A stretch of DNA of 64,000 nt, taken from positions 1,322,431 through 1,386,430 of the forward strand of contig NW_003314293.1 of NCBI RefSeq assembly GCF_000143415.4, given 5' to 3'. The translations under genes were made by a program, and so were the position numbers. The notes under the pieces were generated by a model. That model was not told where the DNA came from and did no database searches. It saw nothing but the letters and a program-made list of their open reading frames with translations. Shown here in pieces: positions 10,901 to 22,321 of the stretch (position 1 is its first letter; the number at the start of each line of letters is the position of its first letter). The DNA is from Selaginella moellendorffii. Taxonomy: Eukaryota > Streptophyta > Lycopodiopsida > Selaginellales > Selaginellaceae.

Positions 10901-11979
10901 ATGCTAGCGGCTTTCAATCCTGCTGCGCAAGCAGCAGCTCAAGCTCCGCCACCGCCTCCGCCGCCGCCATCGCCGCCCACCCTCACCGCCACACTGCTCT
11001 ACAGCCGCGTGAGCAAGAACATCCTGTGCATGGAGGCCGGCAAGGAGCTCGTGGACCTGGTGGTGGGCTTCCTCACGCTGCCGCTGGGATGCGTCGTCAA
11101 GCTCCTCCAGGCGATCGAGATCCCGCCACCCGAGGGAGCGCCGCCGCCGCCGATCTCCAGCAAGCGCGAGGTGAAGCCGCTGGTGGGGATCACGAGCCTG
11201 TTCTCGTGCACCGAGAAGCTGGACGAATCGAGGATGTGCTCCAGCAAGAGCTTGCTGGTGGATCCTCGCCCAACCATGACCTTTGGAGACAAAGTGATCC
11301 GGATCCCCGGGACCGAGGGAGCGGCGATCTACTGCTGCGGCGCCCCGGCGGCGTGTGAGTTCATCACCAAGAAACCGGATCTAAAGTGTCCCAAGCACAA
11401 GAAGGTGATGGAGAACCCGTGCAAAGTCTTGGCGAGCGAGGAGGATGTGATCGCCGCCGCCGCTGCCGCCGCTGGGGGTGGCAAGAAGGAGGAAGCGGCT
11501 CCAAAGAAAGGGAAGAAAGGCGGGGCCCCGGCAGTGGAGGCTGCGCCGCCTCCCGGGTATATCAAAGCCGGATCGAGTTTCATGATCACCAACACGCTCG
11601 AGGTTTTCCCGAGCTCCACCATCCAATCCATCTTGCGACTGGGGACGCAAAAGGGCGAGAAGATGAGCGATCTGGAGAGCATGGAGATTCCAGTGTCGGG
11701 CGAGGAGGTAAGCTTTGATCTTTGGTTTCATGCTGATGATCGCTGGATCGATTTGTCACAGATTGTCCAGATGCTAAAATCGTCGCTTTCTTCCACCAAT
11801 GTGCTCAACGATGTGTTTGGCAAGCATTGCAAGAAACGTAAGCGCGAGAAATCTCTCCACCACATTCTTGTTCTTGATGTTCTTCCTCTCGTTTCTTGTG
11901 ATCCCAGCGCTAGCTTCACCGATGATGCTTCTCCCGGCACCACCATCGGCCGGAGCTCTCCCCGCGTAGAGATCAAACG
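10901..11979 (+). CDS. DUF674 family protein
   Basis: Member of the plant-specific DUF674 family, function unknown. After a Pro/Ala-rich leader the conserved opening appears as LLYSRVSKNILCMEAGKEL followed by DLVVGFLTLPLGCVV. Later parts include a Cys-containing CPKHKKVMENPC segment, a Lys/Ala-rich linker, and GSSFMITNTLEVFPSS. Unspliced, the frame stays open to a TGA at 11999-12001 (366 residues). Two good GT-AG introns are present, however: 11708-11761 (54 nt, a multiple of three with no stop) and 11838-11907 (70 nt). Removing both gives the family-like ending SLSSTNVLNDVFGKHCKK and then a stop at 11977-11979. I prefer the spliced form because intron 1 interrupts the conserved C-terminal segment. 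Confidence 0.8.
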
Positions 11980-12001
11980 CAGGAAGAAAAGGAGAGAGTG
12001 A

Positions 12002-12335
12002 TTTAGAGCGTGGATTGGATGATCTTCCGGGAAGAACACAATGTTTGAGATTTATGGCCTAGTGAGGAAGAAAGGCGTTTTAAAAGCTTGCATGGACTGC
12101 CACGTAGCAAACCTCGCCATGGCCATGGGCATGAATGGGCATGGCCATGCATAGTGCCATTCAACGAGAGGGCGGGAAAAAAATCGCTAGGGGAGGCGTT
12201 GTTCCAATTACAATAAATTTGGTTTCCACAAAATAGCGAAGATGGTTCTTTAGGTTTTGTGGCGCTGCCCTAATTCGTCCGGTCTGGAGCTCGAGCGCGG
12301 CGCCGTGGCAAGGTAGAGCGATTTCTCTCGCAATC
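12002..12335. other. Intergenic region between DUF674 and U-box genes
   Basis: About 330 bp of 3' and 5' untranslated or promoter sequence. It contains the near-palindromic run GCCATGGCCATGGGCATG at about 12116-12133 and further ATGGGCATGG repeats to about 12150. No gene is visible. Confidence 0.4.
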
Positions 12336-13918
12336 TTGTGGAATGTAGATTCGGAGCTCTCGGCCGGCAGCGCGAGCGATCGAAAATGCGGGGGGATTGG
12401 CGATGGAGCGGCGCCACCGAGTGACGGATTCTTCGCCGCCGGAGGGAGCCGCGGGCGCGATATGACCGGTGGGAGGGGTTTTCCAGGCAGTGGAGCTGTG
12501 GCATTTCACATCGAGCTGGGCGACGATCGGGAGGCCGTGGAGAGGAGGAGGATTGTGTACGATAGCTCCGGGAGGGACGATGATGGTTTCAATGGAATAG
12601 TTGGCAGGAGTGAGGTGAGCGTTTCTCACAGTGATGGGTCCGAGGACTACGTAGACGAAGAGCTCGACTTGGAAGCTGATGGAAGGGATGGTCTGGTGGA
12701 TGGAGATAGAACCCCGCAGATGCAAATTCCCAGCCAGGATAGCTTCCAGAGGATGACGAGCAGCGAGAGGGATAGGATCATGAAAACAGCGAGCCAGAAG
12801 TTTGGGATGTTTCCATTCTTTAACCCCGCGTCCTACAGCGAGAACGGTGCGAGGGAGAGGCCAGAGGGCGATGGAAACGGTGGTGAAGCGGGTGTTCCAG
12901 ACTCCGCTTACTTCAGTTCGATGGTTAACTCCGCGGCTGGACGTGTTCCTCCGGCGACTGATACTACCTCGGTTCGTCACTTCCTGTCGGATCCAGTATC
13001 GTAAGTTGTAGATGTTTCGCTATGCTTGCTAACTTGCGGGGTTTATCAGTGGCGCGCTCATGGAGGACGCTGTCATATTTCCCTGCGGACACTCGGTTGG
13101 AACCTCTGGCTTTCAACGAGTCCAAGAAACTGTATGTGACGAGAGATGGAATGCTCTTTGTAATGACCATGTTTTTCTTTCTCTTTTGTAGAACGCGTGT
13201 GTTGTTTGTATGATGCCGACTGCTCCTATGTCGGCTGCTCCTAACCATGGTATTGCTGCTCGGATTTTCTTCTAAACTCTCACTTTTTTTCTCTGGCAGC
13301 TCTAAGGCAAGCGGTACACGCCTACAAACGGGAGAGAGAGTTTCCTATAATCACTTGCTCGAAAACGCTGAAGAGGAAACGCGAACAGGTGTGGTGTGGA
13401 ACTTATTTCCTGAGACGTTCTTATCGTTTTGTTTACGTTGTTTTAGGAGGATAATGGGAAAGTCAAGGGCGTGCAATTTCCATACTCGGTCAGTGATCGC
13501 GTTCTTATCAAGGTAAGTGATTTCACAAACTTTAGAATCCCCGGCGATAAATTCTCCGCAATATCTCACAGGGTAACAAGCGAACTCCCGAGAGATTTGT
13601 TGGCCGCGAAGCGATTATTACCACTCAATGCTTGAATGGATGGTAAAACTCTCGCTTTGATCTGTTCTTTCGTCTCGTTTGACGATGTTCTTTCGCAGGT
13701 ACTTGGTGAGGACAATAGACAATGGCGAGAGCGTCAGGTTACAATACCGATCTCTCCAAAAAATAGGAGGTAGCAAATCGAAGTTTCGTTTTTTTAACTT
13801 TGGATCTTACGAGACATTCTTGTGGCATTCTTGTGGCAGACTAAACGAGCGAAGACAAAGGTTAAAAGGTGAATTCTTCCAGCCCAGATTTTACCAAAGT
13901 TTTGTAGAGAGCCTTTGA
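12336..13918 (+). CDS. U-box domain protein (PUB62/PUB63 type), probable E3 ubiquitin ligase
   Basis: Seven exons: about 12336-13000, 13050-13131, 13192-13249, 13300-13388, 13447-13512, 13572-13642 and 13699 onward, with introns of 49-60 nt. The first exon encodes an acidic, low-complexity N-terminal half. Exons 2-4 form the U-box: GALMEDAVIFPCGHSVG, then NACVVCMMPTAP, then NHALRQAVHAYKRE. This is the E2-docking fold, here still with Cys/His like its RING relatives. The C-terminal part (GVQFPYSVSDRVLIKGNKR, PERFVGREAIITTQCLNGW, YLVRTIDNGESVRLQYRSL) matches the tail shared by Arabidopsis PUB62 and PUB63. Read through, the last exon ends at a TGA at 13918. A possible further intron (about 13770-13840) would stop the protein shortly after RSLQKIG, as in the relatives. 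Confidence 0.85.
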
Positions 13919-14153
13919 AAATCAAATTGACGTGTAGCATATTCTCCATCAAATCGACGTGTCAAAGGCGCGGGGCTGCCGTAGGATCACTGATCCGACG
14001 GCCGTGGGAGCTTTCGCGCGAAGGAAGTAGCTCTCCGCTCGCACCGCGCTAGGGCAATAATAATCTCGCGAGGCACATTTCAGGTATGGCGCTAGGGTTT
14101 TAGGCAATTCTCTTCTACAGAGGCGCTAGAGATTCTCGCCAGAGCCACGATTC

Positions 14154-15747
14154 ATGGCGTCTTTAGCTGAGAGGATAGCTTCCGCGTGCCTAGCAGGTGA
14201 TTGATCTTTGAAAAATTCGAGTGCGAGAGATCTGATCGGCCGATTGATGCAGTTCTTACGATTGCGCCGCTCGTCGTCAACGTAAATCCCAACGCTAACG
14301 TGATTCTTACCGCCTGTCTGACTGTTTTCATCGGTTGTCATCGATCCGTCAAGCCGGCTCCGCCCGTGGTAAGTGTTCTTGAGCTCCTTGCTTTTTCATA
14401 TGTGAAAAAACGTTCTTTGTCAGGAAACTCTTTCCAAGGGACATGCCATACGCTTCCCTTTCGTCGGCAGTGCCGTCCTATGCTCTTTGTTTCTTCTCTT
14501 CAAATTTATTCCCAAGGAGCTGATCAATGGGATACTCACGCTCTACTTCGTGGTTCTCGGAGTTCTTGCTCTAACGTAAGTAACTTGCGTGTGTTAACCC
14601 AAGGAAATTAACTCATTGTTCGTGTAGTGCTACCATCTGGCCAGATGTCAAAGATTTCATTCCAAAGGCCTGGGACGAGAAAGAGATTTCTTTACATCTT
14701 CCGTATTTCACCAGTAAGATCATCCCATTTTATCACTTTGTGCGATTTTTCTTACGATTCGCTGCAGATGTTGGTGTGGAGTTTACTCTTGCCCAGCTGT
14801 TTGTATCCATTCCGGGAATTTGCTTTTGTGCTTGGTATGCTCTACGAAAACACTGGCTGGCGAACAACACCCTCGGACTGGCATTCTCGATACAGGTGCT
14901 TTAGAGCTCTTCTTTTCTCAATTTACACTATGAACATACTTTCAGGGAATCGAGATGCTGTCTCTAGGCTCATTCAAGATCGGGGCGATTCTTCTGGTAC
15001 CGTGTTCACTTACAAAACAACACTTTGATCATTCGTTTTCTCTCTCTGTCTCGCCAGGCCGGGCTATTCGTATATGACATCTTCTGGGTATTCTTCACTC
15101 CTGTGATGGTCACCGTTGCGAAGTCCTTTGATGCTCCCATCAAGGTTTGCTCTCTCAGTGCAATGCATCCTTCTCTAATCCCTCCATGCAGCTAATCTTC
15201 CCGACTGGCTCTTCGAGCAAACCGTTCTCTATGCTGGGTCTCGGCGACATAGTAATCCCAGGTAAAGCCATCTTTTTCCTCTTCTTTGGTGACGGGGGAT
15301 TTCAACTCAGGAATTTTTGTTGCACTGGCTCTGCGATTCGATGTGTCTCGGGGCACTGGAAAGCGCTACTTCACCAGTGCGTTTATGGGCTATATAACTG
15401 GAATCGTGGCCACCATAATCGTCATGAACGTGTTTCAAGCTGCTCAGGTAGAAGTTCAAGCACTACTGTTTAAAAGCTTTTCTGACTTTCTCCTTGGTGT
15501 TCTATCCAGCCTGCATTGCTCTACATTGTACCGTGCGTGACGGGCTTCTTGGCCGTTCACTGCCTTGCGAAAGGGGAGATCAAACCGGTAAATCACACAT
15601 CTAGCTCTTGTTTTGCCTCGAAATCTTACATGGTTTTTTTCCTTGTGATTCTAGCTCCTTGAATTCGATGAGGCTGCCACAAAACGAGCTCTCGAAGAAG
15701 CAACGAGCTCGGAGGAAACCACTGAATCCACCAAAAAGGATGACTAA
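14154..15747 (+). CDS. SPP: Signal peptide peptidase (intramembrane aspartyl protease)
   Basis: Eleven exons with 48-66 nt introns, giving 346 residues, the usual family length: 14154-14196, 14253-14368, 14424-14575, 14628-14713, 14768-14895, 14946-14996, 15058-15144, 15192-15261, 15311-15447, 15510-15587 and 15655-15747. The total of 1041 nt is an exact multiple of three with no internal stop, which supports the model. The two catalytic motifs are both present: YD in LFVYDIFWVFF and GxGD in MLGLGDIVIPG. The PAL motif appears in QPALLYIVP. The protein is multi-spanning and should sit in the endoplasmic reticulum, cleaving leftover signal peptides within the membrane (family knowledge). The C-terminus is acidic and Lys-rich (TTESTKKDD), with a KKxx-like ER-retrieval look. 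Confidence 0.95.
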
Positions 15748-16162
15748 CAACGGTAAATTTTTGTATCGCCAAGAACAACTCAAAACATTTAAAAAAAGTT
15801 TGGAAATTTTGGCATCCGACGCTTTCCAGATGGACGGTAGAGATTGAAAGGAATATACGAATATGCCGCCACGCGAAGGTAACGTCTCTTCAACATGGCG
15901 CGCGACCCGTGGTGCTTGGAAACGAGGGTTTCGTTCCAAGACTGGGGCCAGTAGTCCCGGCGATCGCCACTCGCCGGTCCGATCGCTCCATTCGTGATCT
16001 TTGCCCTAGATTTCGGCGCGGCCCACAGCGCAGTCTTGACAATGTGAGTTCTTGGCTGGATTCCGCAGCGAAATCCTCGCTAGTCCGTGTTCCAGGTGGG
16101 AGCTTCGCCGCCGGCTGTGGCGCATCAGCTAGGATCGGCTGGAGCTCCAGAAAGCCAGCGCA
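15748..16162. other. Intergenic or 5' leader of the kinesin gene
   Basis: Contains a short plus-strand frame opening at 15895 (MARDPWCLETRVSF...) that ends quickly and may be an upstream ORF or 5' UTR of the kinesin. I saw no other gene. Confidence 0.4.
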
Positions 16163-18986
16163 ATGAAGGTCGACGCGGGGCAAATCCGGATTATCATGCG
16201 GCCTTCTCGCCCCGAGATTGAAGGTAAAACTCGCGATTCTTCCCCTTTCGGTCTCGATCAATTGGAATTTTTCTTGCGGTCTTTGCAGCTGTGACTCCTT
16301 CCACTGTTAGTCGCAGCCCGACTAGCAGGAGCCCGAGGAGTCCCGCGAGCGTGGCAAAGAGTGGATTGGACTCCGAGCACAAGGCTAGCAATATCCATGT
16401 CTACGTTCGCGTTCGTCCTCTCGCGAAGGACGAGATAGCTTCCGGGGTAAAGTCCGCGGTGGAAGTGTCCAGGGACGAGACAACCATCCAGGTTGGTGAG
16501 TACATTATATGGCACTGGAAAATTCACTAAGATTTCGTTAAAGGGAGAATGAGACGAGTGGGACTCCTCCACTGTGCTAAATTGCTACGCTATGTCAGGT
16601 TGTGGATCGCCAGCAATCTTTCGGGTATACGGCCATGAAAACGTTCCAGGTGTGTGAAGAAGTTTTTCTTTTCTTTCTACCTTGCGGGATTCGCTAAGCT
16701 TGTGTGTGGGATTTTTGGCAGTTTGATGGCTGCTTTGGTCCCTCCATCACGCAAGAGAAGCTCATGGAGAAGTGTAATATGAGGAAGCTGCTAGACTCGG
16801 TGCTGGATGGTTACTCGTCGACTGTGATGGCTTATGGCCAAACTGGCTCGGGGAAGACTTACACAATGTGTGGTCGCCAAGAGGTAAGAGCTTTGAGCGA
16901 TGGAGTTGAGCTAACACTCAATGTGAATGTAGGGTAGCGTGAAGGAGAAGATAACAGAGGGTGGTGTTATTGCTCGTTCAGTGAGATATATTTTCGAAGC
17001 TATCAGAAGACGAACCGTATTGGATGATCAGAAAACGTACTCCTTGCGGGCCTCCTACTTTGAGATCTACAATGAGCAAGTATGTTTTTCTCATTTTGCT
17101 CGTTTCTCCCTTTTGTGACGAAATGAATTAAGAATGACAGGTCCATGATTTACTGCGGGAGGAGTGCTCTCCAAGGGAGGTCAGATGGAACCAGTCGGAC
17201 GGTTTTCACGTTGAAGGCCTCCTTGTTGTGGATTGCGAGACTGTTGAAGACGTGTTTGCTGTTGTGAACGAAGGGGCCAAGAACCGCAAGGTAGCTGAAA
17301 GAAGAATCTAGATCGTTCTAATGTTCTGGATTTTACAGGTTGGCTCTCACAATCAAAACAAGGATAGCAGCAGGAGTCATTGTATTATGACCCTGTACGT
17401 GGATTCCATATCTTCCATGGGAGATGGGCCAATTCTACTGAGACATGGCCGACTACTATTTGTTGATTTGGCCGGAAGTGAAAGGTTGAAGAAAACAAAA
17501 AGCTCCGGCGACATGCTGAAAGAGACGGGAAGCATAAACCGGTCGCTTTTTACGCTTGGCAAGGTAATCTTGACGCGTTTATCGAGCCATTCGAGTTAAT
17601 GCTCAATGTACAGGTTATCTCAGCTTTATCGGAGGGTAAGAAGGAAGAGATAGTACCATACAGGTCTGGATGTGTTTGTAATGTGAATTAGCTCGAGCTT
17701 ACGCATTTTGGCAATGCAGGGAGAGCATGTTGACGAAGCTTATAATGGAGAGTTTGGGAGGCAGCAGCCTGGGACTTATGATTGCTTGTGTTTCTCCGGC
17801 AACAACCGTTGTCGATCAAACGTTGAGCACCCTGCATTACGCCACTTGCGCGAAGCAGATTGTCAACATTCCATCTGTGAAGATGGACGAGAAAGACAGG
17901 GTACGTATGACATCCTTTCCGACAGGGAAACTTACTGACGTGTTTATGTTTCGCAGGTCATAACACAACTCCAGAAAGAAGTGTCTCGCCTGAAAGACGA
18001 AAACCAGTCGCTGAGGTCGAAGCTGGGGATCATGGGAACTGGACAAATCTGCGACATAGCGACGTTGTCAAACTGCGCTTCGAAAATGTGCATGCCATGC
18101 TCAAAGCCGGACGCGAGGCCGAACGACTACATCCCTTCCAAGGTACGTCCACTACTCTTTCCCTTTAGACTGCATCTATTGACTGGTAACCCAGGTGGAT
18201 GTGGGCTTGGAGAAACCAATCCCATGGCCTCATGGTGTTTCATCATGAAACTAATGGGTGGGGAGATGCATTTCCTGCATCGGAGGGAGGGGGACTTTAC
18301 ATACTTTGGCTAGACGTTCCATCAGAGAGTCTTTCTTCCTGGTTCCTGGGTCTGTGGTGGTGCTGTGCATGTTGTGCATGCTTGCTTCTTTGTCTTTCTT
18401 ATTCATGTTGTGGCATTTCTCTGGCAAGACAAAGTTTCAGCTGAGCTACAGCCTGGATTGTCGACGAGCTAAGGCTAGTGGAACAGGGCAGGAAAGACGT
18501 GAGAATGTAGTAAACAGGGCCAGGAGAAGAGCAGGCAGGAGGATAGGCGTAGTAGATAGGGGGTAACGCTGAACCTTGTGAAAGAACCGCGCTGCTTGCT
18601 CTTTTAGCTTTTGCTTTTTGCCAACTCGTTTTGAATGGAACCATGGGTGCTGCGTGCAGGAGATCACAGGCGGAGAAAAGCTGCCTGAGGGACGCTTAAG
18701 TAGAAATGGCAGTCCGGATAAGCAGCCGGGCAGTGAGGATTGGTCCGTGGTAGAGTTTTTCACTCGGTACAGTAGGGAGAGTCTAAAGGGGACAGGGAAG
18801 GCAAAATGGTTACAGCAGGCAGCAAACAGGAGGCAGCGGATATGTGTGGATCACTTGACTCCGTCGATCAAAAACAAGGTGCTGTCGCGGACGAGCAGCC
18901 GGTGTGGTCCGTCCGAGCCGGATTTCCAAGGAAGTATCATTGTCAACCACGACGCGTTCTATCGGATGCTGGACTTGGATTTGTAG
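16163..18986 (+). CDS. Kinesin motor protein, KIF12-like
   Basis: Eleven exons: 16163-16223, 16289-16491, 16599-16649, 16722-16883, 16933-17079, 17141-17290, 17339-17563, 17614-17663, 17720-17900, 17957-18142 and 18660-18986. The motor domain is complete: HVYVRVRPLAKDE, the ATP-binding loop AYGQTGSGKTYTM, ASYFEIYNEQVHDLL, switch I as NKDSSRSHCIMTLY, switch II as LFVDLAGSE, and HYATCAKQI. The microtubule-track motor is followed by a short coiled-coil start (TQLQKEVSRLKDENQSL) and a basic tail ending DAFYRMLDLDL. The motor resembles animal KIF12 more than common flowering-plant kinesins; that assignment is by eye. The last intron (517 nt) is far longer than the rest and contains an alternative acceptor at 18194 that would give a tail of 17 residues before a TGA. 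Confidence 0.88.
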
Positions 18987-20011
18987 CGTGGGTGACGGGA
19001 CGGGCAGCACACAGGGGTGGAAGTGTTTGATGGTTTGTGGGATCGTCGGATCATCCGAAAGCCAGGGCCGCGCAGGCGAAAAAACTCCAGCTCAAAAACG
19101 CAGGAAGAGCTGTAAGTTGGAAGGTTGTGACTGCCTGGTTTTGCTTTGCATCGTTTGCCTTCTTTCTCTTTTTGTTACTTCTTCTTCACAGCGATGTTTC
19201 TACAGTGGCTAACGTCGTGTGTGATATTCTATCGATGCAGAGAGATTTGTGGTCGTGCTTCTGCTTTTGGTGGCCACGGCCTAGATGATATTTTTTGGGG
19301 GGGTCCATCCTCGTCGGTCGGGAATGTACATTCTAATCATCCTGTTTCGAAAGGAGACAGGAGCTTCAAATAGGACTCTACCCTCTCAGGTCGCGTGTTT
19401 TGCTCTAGCTTCGTAGAGTTCTTTCATTCTTTTCCATGGGAATGTCTCAGCTAGATTGGATTGATTAAACTGCCAGCAGTAGTAAAGCGTGTCGATCGAT
19501 CGACAAGTTTCACGCGAAAGACGATCGCGCGAAACTTACGAGACGAAAAGCCAACGCCAGCAAACTCCTTTTTAAAGGAGAAGAAGGCGCGAGATCCAAC
19601 GGCGGAGATTTCCAACGGCCGGGATCTCTTCTCGCCTCCATCTTGTTGCCAAATCGCCATCGCGGAAGCGACGTTGTGGCGACCGTTTCCAAATCCCGGG
19701 GCATATTCTCCGGCACCAACGCGTACGACACGATCGCTCTGCGATGTAGGTAGACGTGTTGCTGTTTCTTCCCGGAAAGCATAAAAACAGAGCATCCATC
19801 TCTTTTTCTTCTCTCCCTCTTGGCGCTCTTTGTCTCGTCTAGCCCCCAATTCTCCGCTTCTCCCGCTCGATTCTCTCAATCCAGGGCCGCAATTGCCCTC
19901 TCTCTGCCAGATTTGAAGTGGGCAGCGTCCAATTTCGCGTTTCCGCCGCGGATTGATCTGGGTTGGAGCTGGTGCTCTGTTTTTTGCCTTTGCTAGTGTT
20001 CTTGGGTGGCT
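18987..20011. other. Intergenic region
   Basis: Holds the 3' end of the kinesin transcript and the promoter and leader of the LEA_2 gene. Around 19060-19200 a plus-strand frame has a hydrophobic stretch (AWFCFASFAFFLFLLLLL), but it is short, has no conserved context and is probably untranslated. Confidence 0.35.
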
Positions 20012-20707
20012 ATGGCGGAGCTAAACAGGCCTCCCCAGCAGCAGAAGCTCAACGGCGCCTACTACGTCCCGAATGCCTACCCGGTCGGCGACAATCGCAA
20101 GCGGCCATCGGGGCGCAGGAGCCGGATTGGATTTTGCTGCCGCTGCCTGTGCTCCACGCTCCTGGCGATCATCTTCGCGCTGGGCATCGCGGCGCTCGTC
20201 ATCTGGCTCGTCCTCCGCCCCAAGGCGCCCAAGTACACGGTCCAGGACGTGAGGATCAACGCGCTCAATGTCACCTCCGGCTCTAGATCCGTGGACACGG
20301 ACATCGTGCTGGGCATCCGGGCCGAGAATCCAAACAAGCGCATCACGATCAAGTATGGCGGCATCCACACGCGGGTCTTCTTCCTGGGCACGCAGATTGG
20401 GGCGGGATCCATCGCTCCATTCACGCAGCCCAGGAGGAACGTGACGGTGGTGAGCGCGCCCATCCGTGGATCGGGCGTGCTGGTGTCGCAGCCCACCGCG
20501 TCCAGCCTGAGAGCGTCGGTCGATCGCAGCAGCATTCCACTGGTTGTGGACGTGAATGTGAGGGCCAAGATCAAGACCGGGAGCGCGAGCACGTTTTGGT
20601 TCCGCGTGAGAGTGAGGTGCGCGATCCGGGTGAGCTCGCCGGCGTCGCCGGGCGGGGCGAGGATGCTGAGCAAGAACTGCAAGAGGCGCGGTGGCAAATT
20701 CTGGTAG
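20012..20707 (+). CDS. NDR1/HIN1-like (LEA_2) membrane protein
   Basis: Intronless, 231 residues from the ATG at 20012. A polar, Pro/Gln/Asn-rich N-terminus is followed by a Cys-rich junction and one membrane span (CCRCLCSTLLAIIFALGIAA and onward, about residues 44-69). Next comes the LEA_2 (WHy-like) beta domain with the family features PKYTVQDVRINALNV, RAENPNKRITIKYGG and ASVDRSSIPLVVDVNVRAKI. The C-terminus is basic with a conserved-type Cys. Such proteins sit in the plasma membrane with the LEA_2 domain outside, and several act in defence signalling. The function of this one is unknown. Confidence 0.88.
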   Translation: MAELNRPPQQQKLNGAYYVPNAYPVGDNRKRPSGRRSRIGFCCRCLCSTLLAIIFALGIAALVIWLVLRPKAPKYTVQDVRINALNVTSGSRSVDTDIVLGIRAENPNKRITIKYGGIHTRVFFLGTQIGAGSIAPFTQPRRNVTVVSAPIRGSGVLVSQPTASSLRASVDRSSIPLVVDVNVRAKIKTGSASTFWFRVRVRCAIRVSSPASPGGARMLSKNCKRRGGKFW

Positions 20708-21258
20708 AAGAAGAATGGAAATCGCCCTCCTCGCTCGCTCGCGCGCTCGCTGGGAGACGAATTTTCATAGCTCCTGCGCTACATCCTTTCGTTTTTGGTC
20801 CCCTTCCTCTTCCCGCTCGCATTGTTTCTATAGATCGATCCAATTCCTTCCTCTCGATGGAAATTGGCCATGGATTTGAGCTTTGTTTGTGCTGCCAAGG
20901 ATCTAGTCCTTGCTTTCGAGTTTCATTTTTACAGTGGTGTGAATACTAAAGAGATCTATAAACATGCATCCTTCGTTCGTCCGCCATGGAAATTTGCTCG
21001 TCCTTGTGGCGCGATTCCTCATTTTTTACTGTGCGATTTACACCATGGAAATTGCTTTTTCGCCTCGTTTCTTGGGATCGTGTGGCGTGGAGCTACCTGT
21101 CAATCTCAGACACAGAGGGTGTGATCCAGCAGTGACAAGATGCTGACGCTTGACTGGGCAGTTTGACCGGGTCAACCCACTCGGTCAACCCAGCAAAGGA
21201 CTGGTTCCATCTTTAACATTTTCTCTCTTCCTTGATGATCTAATCCAGGAATTCTCTC
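20708..21258. other. Convergent intergenic region with a W-box cluster
   Basis: Lies between the 3' ends of the LEA_2 gene and the first dehydrogenase. At 21150-21188 four TTGAC/GTCAA cores are packed in 39 bp, two of them forming the palindrome TTGACCGGGTCAA. TTGAC is the core WRKY-binding W-box. No gene is visible. Confidence 0.45.
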
Positions 21259-22313
<1,055 letters not shown>

Positions 22314-22321
22314 TCAGAAAA

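Noticed and set aside
18199-18566. Hydrophobic open frames inside the last kinesin intron, possibly a small membrane protein
   Set aside because: No conserved context or start; the splice phases of the kinesin exons across this interval fit exactly.
20077-20697. Minus-strand frame of 206 residues
   Set aside because: Antisense shadow of the LEA_2 gene.
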